Of a stretch of 64,000 bases of DNA, positions 59,749-64,000 are shown in pieces. The translations under genes and the position numbers were made by a program. Within the stretch, counting starts at the first letter, position 1; each line of letters opens with the position of its first letter. Origin of the DNA: Pseudomonas viciae (GTDB lineage: Bacteria > Pseudomonadota > Gammaproteobacteria > Pseudomonadales > Pseudomonadaceae). The notes beneath the pieces are model-generated. The model was not told the origin of the DNA. It saw only the letters and a program-made list of their open reading frames with translations, and searched no databases. The stretch covers positions 584,001 to 648,000 of the forward strand of contig NZ_CP035088.1 in NCBI RefSeq assembly GCF_004786035.1, written 5' to 3'.

Positions 59749-59838
59749 TTAAACCTCGCGTTGGGGTTTTTCGTAGGTGCCACTGGCGCCGCAGGCGTAG
59801 GCGGCGAGCAAGCTGCATAACAGGCTGTTGACGTTCAT
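59749..59838 (-). CDS. Candidate 29-residue protein
   Basis: Minus-strand frame of 30 codons: starts MNVNSLLCSLLAAYACGASG and ends with KPQREV. The ATG at 59838 has GGAG ten bases ahead. The N-terminal half is hydrophobic with two cysteines, like a very short secreted or membrane peptide. It lies upstream of and in line with the LOG-family gene, in a spot that would otherwise be leader. Too short for certainty; no family known. Confidence 0.4.
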   Translation of the reverse strand: MNVNSLLCSLLAAYACGASGTYEKPQREV

Positions 59839-59943
59839 GAAGGGCGCTCCAGAGAGGTGATGGAGTCGATCATAGAGGGGTGTCATACGTCTGGCTGGTT
59901 GATTGTGTCCATCAGGCTGATAGCCTTAAGTTGTATACAATTT

Positions 59944-59957
59944 TTGATTCAGGTCAT
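59944..59957 (+). promoter_or_regulatory. Possible ANR/FNR box upstream of azurin
   Basis: TTGAT-TCAG-GTCAT compared with TTGAT-N4-ATCAA: left half perfect, right half three of five. It is 73 bp before the ATG. The azurin gene of P. aeruginosa is known to respond to ANR, which makes the match more likely to be real. Confidence 0.5.
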
Positions 59958-60029
59958 AGGAACTTGTCTCAAATTCAGGCAGTCTTCCCCTTTGACGGAA
60001 TTTTGTTAACCATGCCTTGGAGATTCACG

Positions 60030-60476
60030 ATGTTTGCCAAAATTGTTGCAGTATCCCTGTTGACGCTGGCCAGCAGCCAACTGATGGCAGCGGAGTGCAA
60101 GACCACCATCGACTCGACCGACCAGATGTCCTTTAACACCAAGGCCATCGAGATCGACAAGAGCTGCAAGACGTTCACCGTTGAGCTGACGCACTCGGGC
60201 AGCTTGCCGAAAAACGTCATGGGCCATAACTGGGTGCTGAGCAAAGAGGCGGACATGCAGCCGATCGCCACCGATGGCCTGGCCGCTGGTATCGACAAGA
60301 ACTACCTCAAGGACGGTGACGCTCGCATCATCGCCCACACCAAACTCATTGGTGCCAAGGAAAGCGATTCGGTGACCTTCGACGTGTCGAAATTGGCTGC
60401 CGGTGAAAAATACGGTTTCTTCTGCTCGTTCCCGGGCCACATCTCGATGATGAAAGGCACTGTTACCCTGAAGTAA
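60030..60476 (+). CDS. azu: Azurin
   Basis: 148 residues from the ATG at 60030 (GGAG at 60019-60022). Signal peptide of 20 residues, then a mature protein of 128 residues starting AECKTT, the same length as P. aeruginosa azurin. All type 1 copper ligands are present: His46, Cys112, His117 and Met121 in mature numbering, with the Cys3-Cys26 disulfide. It is a periplasmic electron carrier linked to nitrite reduction and oxidative stress. Terminator directly after. The weak ANR-type box upstream suggests low-oxygen control. Confidence 0.97.
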   Translation: MFAKIVAVSLLTLASSQLMAAECKTTIDSTDQMSFNTKAIEIDKSCKTFTVELTHSGSLPKNVMGHNWVLSKEADMQPIATDGLAAGIDKNYLKDGDARIIAHTKLIGAKESDSVTFDVSKLAAGEKYGFFCSFPGHISMMKGTVTLK

Positions 60477-60483
60477 TCCTACC

Positions 60484-60525
60484 AGGCACAAAAAAGCGCC
60501 CGTTTCAGGGCGCTTTTTTGTGCCT
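60484..60525 (+). terminator. Intrinsic terminator after azu (probably bidirectional)
   Basis: AGGCACAAAAAAGCGCCC / GGGCGCTTTTTTGTGCCT, an 18-bp perfect stem with A- and T-runs, so it can serve both azu and the convergent nadE. Confidence 0.92.
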
Positions 60526-60536
60526 ACAAACACCCC

Positions 60537-60566
60537 CTGTGGGAGCGAGCTTGCTCGCGATGGCGT
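60537..60566. repeat. Single REP element
   Basis: CTGTGGGAGCGAGCTTGCTCGCGATGG, one unpaired member of the GCTTGCTCGCGA family, between azu and nadE. Confidence 0.85.
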
Positions 60567-60586
60567 CAGGCCAGGCACCTCAGAAG

Positions 60587-61414
60587 TCACGGCGCGTACG
60601 GCATCACTCGCTTGTGCTCGGTCTTGCGATAGGTTTCGCAAATGATCCTGAATGCCTCGTCCCGCACCGGCTCGCCGTGCAGGAACGCATCGATCTCGGC
60701 ATAGGTCACGCCGTGGGACGCTTCATCCGGCTTGCCTGGCGACAGGTCTTCGAGATCGGCGGTGGGGATTTTTTCCACCAGCGATTCCGGCGCGCCAAAG
60801 TCACGGGCGATGGCTCGGACCTGGTTTTTCACCAGCCCGCTCAACGGCGCCAGGTCGCAGGCGCCGTCGCCGAACTTGGTGAAGAAGCCCATCACCGCTT
60901 CGGCCGCGTGGTCGGTGCCGATCACCAGGCCCTGCTCGGTACCCGCGATGGTGTATTGCGCCACCATGCGCATCCGCGCCTTGGTATTGCCCAGCACGAA
61001 ATCCCGTGAGAGCGCTGCTTTGCCTTCAAACGCCGCAACTTGATCGGCCAAGGCCTTGACCGCCGGGCCGATGTTGACGGTATGGCGTTCGTCGGGGTCG
61101 ATGAAGTCCACACAGGCTTGCGCTTCATGCTCGTCGAACTGTGTTTCGTACGGCAGGCGCACGGCGATGAACTTGTAGGCCGCGTTGCCGGTTTCCTCCC
61201 GCAATTGGCGCATGGCACGCTGGGCCAGCAGGCCGGCGGTCAATGAATCGACCCCGCCGCTGATGCCCAATACGAGGGTCTTGAGTCCGGAGTTGACCAG
61301 GCAATCCTGGATAAAGCTCACCCGGCGAGCGATTTCGGCCTTCAGAGCGGCGTCATCGACGAACGGTGGCTGGACCTTGAGCTGTTCAGCAATCTCACGC
61401 TGTACGGCTTGCAT
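60587..61414 (-). CDS. nadE: NH3-dependent NAD(+) synthetase
   Basis: 275 residues from the ATG at 61414; the longer frame to 61552 runs antisense into pncB's end region and is rejected. It amidates deamido-NAD to NAD with ammonia. The P-loop LGISGGVDS is at 49-57, then [41 protein letters not shown] and the C-terminal [10 protein letters not shown]. There is no glutaminase domain, so it is the ammonia type like E. coli NadE. It starts four bases after the pncB stop, so the two form a salvage operon. Confidence 0.97.
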   Translation of the reverse strand: MQAVQREIAEQLKVQPPFVDDAALKAEIARRVSFIQDCLVNSGLKTLVLGISGGVDSLTAGLLAQRAMRQLREETGNAAYKFIAVRLPYETQFDEHEAQACVDFIDPDERHTVNIGPAVKALADQVAAFEGKAALSRDFVLGNTKARMRMVAQYTIAGTEQGLVIGTDHAAEAVMGFFTKFGDGACDLAPLSGLVKNQVRAIARDFGAPESLVEKIPTADLEDLSPGKPDEASHGVTYAEIDAFLHGEPVRDEAFRIICETYRKTEHKRVMPYAP

Positions 61415-61418
61415 GAAT

Positions 61419-62645
61419 TCACTCCTTGCTTGATGTGTCAGAAAGGGCGGCAGGTACTTGGAAAACATGTCGCATGTAGGCGACGAAATTCGGGTCTTTG
61501 CAATGGGTCTTGCCGGGCTCGTCTGAAATCTTGGCCACGGGTTGCCCGTCACAACTGATCATTTTAAGCACGATGCTCATCGGCTCCACACCCGGAATAT
61601 CACAGGTCAGGTTGGTGCCAATACCGAAGCTCACATTAATGCGACCGCGCAAGGCCCGAAATATTTCCAGGCATTTGGGCAATGTCAGGCTATCGGAGAA
61701 CACCAGGGTCTTGCTCATCGGGTCGATGCCGAGCTTGTGGTAGTGGGCAATGGCTTTTTCGGCCCAGATCACCGGGTCGCCGGAGTCATGGCGCAAACCG
61801 TCGAACAGCTTGGCGAAGAACAGATCGAAGTCCTTCAGGAACGCGTCCATGGTGATGCAATCGGTCAACGCGATCCCCAGCAGGCCGCGGTACTCACGCA
61901 CCCAGCAATCAAGGGCGGCGATCTGGCTGTCGATCAGCCGCGGGCCCAGTTGCTGGTGAGCCATGATCCATTCATGGGCCATGGTGCCCAGGGGCTTCAT
62001 GGCCAGCTCTCGGGACAGGTGCACATTGCTCGTGCCGACGAAGCGCCCGGGGAAGTCGTGCTTGAGTACGCTCACGACTTCTTCCTGGACGCGGTAAGAA
62101 AACCGACGACGGGTGCCGAAGTCGGCGACTTGCAATTCGGACAATTCGTCGGTGCTGGCGTTGGCGGTCAGCCAGTCGAACTTGCGATACAACTGCTCCC
62201 GCGCCTGTTCCAGGACAATTTCACGGTAGCGATAGCGATTGCGCACCTCGCTGACAATCGCCAGCAACGGCACTTCGAACAGAATCACATGCAACCACGG
62301 CCCGCGCAGGCGGATAAACAGCTCGCCGTTGTCGATGCCGGTGTGGACGTAGCGCAGGTTGAAGCGAAACAGTCCGAGGAAGCGCAGGAAGTCCGGCTTG
62401 AGGAAGCTGATGCGCTCCAGGAAGCTCAACTGGTCGGCGCTCAGGTTCAGCTCGGCGAGGCGTTCGATCTGGAAGCGGATTTCCGCCAGATACGGGCGCA
62501 GGTCTTCACTGTTGCGGCAGCGAAATTCCCATTCGACTTCGACGTTGGGGTAGTTGTGCAGCACCGCCTGCATCATCGTCAACTTGTAGAAGTCGGTGTC
62601 GAGCAGGTTCTGCACGATGCGATCGGCAAACACACTCTCGCTCAT
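61419..62645 (-). CDS. pncB: Nicotinate phosphoribosyltransferase
   Basis: 408 residues from the ATG at 62645 ([21 protein letters not shown]). It makes nicotinate mononucleotide from nicotinate and PRPP, the entry step of the Preiss-Handler route. Seen: [44 protein letters not shown] with the His that becomes phosphorylated, and [17 protein letters not shown]. Its product continues to NAD through NadD and the adjacent NadE. GGAG lies close before the ATG. Confidence 0.96.
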   Translation of the reverse strand: MSESVFADRIVQNLLDTDFYKLTMMQAVLHNYPNVEVEWEFRCRNSEDLRPYLAEIRFQIERLAELNLSADQLSFLERISFLKPDFLRFLGLFRFNLRYVHTGIDNGELFIRLRGPWLHVILFEVPLLAIVSEVRNRYRYREIVLEQAREQLYRKFDWLTANASTDELSELQVADFGTRRRFSYRVQEEVVSVLKHDFPGRFVGTSNVHLSRELAMKPLGTMAHEWIMAHQQLGPRLIDSQIAALDCWVREYRGLLGIALTDCITMDAFLKDFDLFFAKLFDGLRHDSGDPVIWAEKAIAHYHKLGIDPMSKTLVFSDSLTLPKCLEIFRALRGRINVSFGIGTNLTCDIPGVEPMSIVLKMISCDGQPVAKISDEPGKTHCKDPNFVAYMRHVFQVPAALSDTSSKE

Positions 62646-62780
62646 AACGGGAATCTCCAGACAGGCCGCTGCGCTGGGCAGCGGGGTGCAGCGGTTTGTG
62701 GTGAAGGGGCTAGTGGCGCATAACCTTGGTGGGTATTGCCAGCGATTTTTCGTCACTCTTCTTCTGTGAGGGTGGTTTTA

Positions 62781-62800
62781 CCTTCGGCAGCTCCTACGGC
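62781..62800. repeat. Fragment of the GTAGGAGCTGCCGA repeat
   Basis: CCTTCGGCAGCTCCTACGGC; the same core as at 12924-13023, here as a single arm. It overlaps the 3' end of the lysR gene and supplies its TAG stop codon. Confidence 0.65.
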
Positions 62801-63699
62801 GTGTCAGAGCTATCGATCTGTTCCAGCATCCACTCCACAAAAAGTCGTACCTTGGGCACCTCTGCCGAATGTTCCGGGTAGGCCAGGTAATAAGCATTGG
62901 TGCTGGGCATCGCGTGTTGCCAGGGGATGATCAGTTTGCCGTCGGCCAGTTCTTCTTCCACCAGGAACTTCGGCAGCAGGGCGACACCGCAGCCGACCTG
63001 GGCGGCACGGATGCACATGTAGAAGGTCTCGAAGCGCGGCCCGTGGTAGCTGTGTTCGGTGTGGTAGCCCTGGCTGTCGAACCAGTCGTGCCAGGCCTGG
63101 GGGCGCGAGGCGTTTTGCAGCAGCACCAGGTCGGCCAGTTGGGTCGGGTCGGTGAAGGGCTGGTCCGGCAGGCTGCCCGGCGCGCAGACCGGCACCAGTT
63201 CTTCGCCGAACAGCTTCAGTGATTCGGTGCCGGCCCGCGAGCCTTGACCGAAGTAGAACGCCAAGTCGCTGCGCCCTTGCAGCAAGTCATCGGCCTCCTG
63301 CTCGCTGCACAGATCTAGATGAATCGTCGGATGCCGCAGGCGCCAGCCCTTCAGGCGTGGGACCAGCCAGCGGGCGCCGAAGGTCGGTGGCGTAGACACT
63401 CGCAGGACTTCGGTATCGCCGCCGTAGGAGCGCAGGTAGTGGGTGGACATTTCCACCTGCGTAAGGATCTTTCGCACCTCCCCCAAGTACAAATCCCCGG
63501 CCGGTGTCAGTTGCAAGCGTCGGCGCACGCGCCGGAACAACAGGTGCTGCAGCAATTCCTCCAGCTGCGCGACCTGTTTGCTGACGGCACTCTGGGTCAG
63601 GTTCAGCTCTTCGGCGGCGCGGGTGAAGCTCAGGTGACGGGTCACCGCTTCGAAGCACTGCAACGCCGTGATCGACGGCAAATAGCGTTTATTGAGCAT
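62794..63699 (-). CDS. LysR-type transcriptional regulator
   Basis: 301 residues. N-terminal winged helix-turn-helix (about 8-67; LPSITALQCFEAVTRHLSFT, then AVSKQVAQLEELL) and a type 2 periplasmic-binding-protein fold for the effector (about 95-295), the GcvA-like subgroup. It is divergent from the aldehyde dehydrogenase gene that starts at 63878, with 178 bp between them, so it most likely controls that gene. In P. putida a LysR gene lies beside amaB of lysine degradation, and this looks like the same pairing. Effector not known. Confidence 0.88.
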   Translation of the reverse strand: MLNKRYLPSITALQCFEAVTRHLSFTRAAEELNLTQSAVSKQVAQLEELLQHLLFRRVRRRLQLTPAGDLYLGEVRKILTQVEMSTHYLRSYGGDTEVLRVSTPPTFGARWLVPRLKGWRLRHPTIHLDLCSEQEADDLLQGRSDLAFYFGQGSRAGTESLKLFGEELVPVCAPGSLPDQPFTDPTQLADLVLLQNASRPQAWHDWFDSQGYHTEHSYHGPRFETFYMCIRAAQVGCGVALLPKFLVEEELADGKLIIPWQHAMPSTNAYYLAYPEHSAEVPKVRLFVEWMLEQIDSSDTP

Positions 63700-63877
63700 G
63701 ATGAGGCCTTATTTCTTGTCGCTCTGCTTATCTAGAGGGAGGCAGCATGAATAAACGGAATGATATCTCGCTTAAAGGTCGTTTGTTGGCAAGACTCAGG
63801 CCAGCTACAACTACAGGTCTGATCAGCCGTGATCGTCCGGCTGCCCATTCTTTGTCTTTCGTTTGAGGAAACTCCCC

Positions 63878-64000
63878 ATGGTTGCTGCATTGCTTGATCG
63901 TCTCGGCGTCAGCCCGGCCCTTTACCAGAACGGCACACAAGCGGTGCATTCACCCATCGATGGCAGCCGCATTGGCGCCGTGAACTGGGAAGGTGCCGCT
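63878..64000 (+). CDS. amaB: Aldehyde dehydrogenase, AmaB-like (5' part, runs off right edge)
   Basis: 41 codons are visible from the ATG at 63878, with GAGGAA 12 bases ahead. The start MVAALLDRLGVSPALYQNGT and the VHSPIDGSRIGAV that follows match what I know of L-piperidine-6-carboxylate (alpha-aminoadipate semialdehyde) dehydrogenase of pseudomonads, part of L-lysine breakdown through pipecolate. Catalytic residues lie beyond the window, so the name rests on the N-terminus and the divergent LysR gene. Confidence 0.7.
   Translation, partial: MVAALLDRLGVSPALYQNGTQAVHSPIDGSRIGAVNWEGAA

Overview
The window is chromosomal DNA from a Pseudomonas of the P. fluorescens group. Evidence is the high-GC codon use, the gene order (parE-parC, serB, psd-rhdA, motAB, rsgA/orn, nnr-tsaE-amiB-mutL-miaA-hfq-hflXKC, hisZ-purA, rnr-rlmB-rpsF-rpsR-rplI-dnaB, azu, nadE-pncB), which follows the core order I know from P. 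aeruginosa PAO1, and many REP/REPIN palindromes with the typical fluorescens cores GTGGGAGC..GCTTGCTCGCGA and GTGGCGAGGGAGCTTGCTCCC. Most of the window is housekeeping.

Layout. 1-2000: the 5' part of an IS4-type transposase runs off the left edge, followed by two inverted copies of a ~260-bp hairpin-rich repeat that bracket a DUF6124-type gene. 2000-8400: esterase YqiA and the topoisomerase IV operon parE-(phytase-like esterase)-(retropepsin-like protease)-parC. 8500-18250: PqiC-type lipoprotein, a DUF3224 protein, a YtjB-like membrane protein divergent from serB, a PilZ-like protein, and psd, rhdA and an HDOD gene, all on the minus strand. 18300-20340: motAB behind a near-consensus sigma-28 promoter. 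20400-24100: rsgA divergent from orn, a TRIC-type channel, queG. 24168-34226: one long colinear operon from NAD(P)HX repair to HflKC. 34551-37085: hisZ, purA. 37236-39170: a chemoreceptor. 39398-39747: two tandem tRNA-Leu(CAG) genes, each with promoter and terminator. 39975-47277: rnr, rlmB, rpsF, rpsR, a membrane protein, rplI, dnaB. 47464-51429: radical-SAM YgiQ and an unassigned two-gene cassette. 51604-58767: large transglutaminase/DUF2126 protein, circularly permuted ATP-grasp/alpha-E fusion, second transglutaminase, Nudix hydrolase. 58840-64000: small charged protein, LOG-family enzyme, a 29-codon ORF, azurin, nadE-pncB, a LysR regulator and the start of a divergent aldehyde dehydrogenase.

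Parts least explained by textbook biology: (1) the 50045-51429 pair, a soluble protein with a hydrophobic hairpin core translationally coupled to a four-helix membrane protein, which looks like a pore-forming toxin/immunity pair; (2) the transglutaminase / ATP-grasp / alpha-E operon, preceded by a well-formed sigma-54 type -24/-12 element; (3) the inverted-repeat-bracketed DUF6124 gene with a double hairpin in front of it. Regulatory structures readable directly are the sigma-28 site at motA, the S6:S18-type leader of rpsF, the sigma-54 site, tRNA promoters, a half-conserved ANR box upstream of azurin, and nine intrinsic terminators.

All functional names rest on recognition of motifs and gene order; no database search was run.
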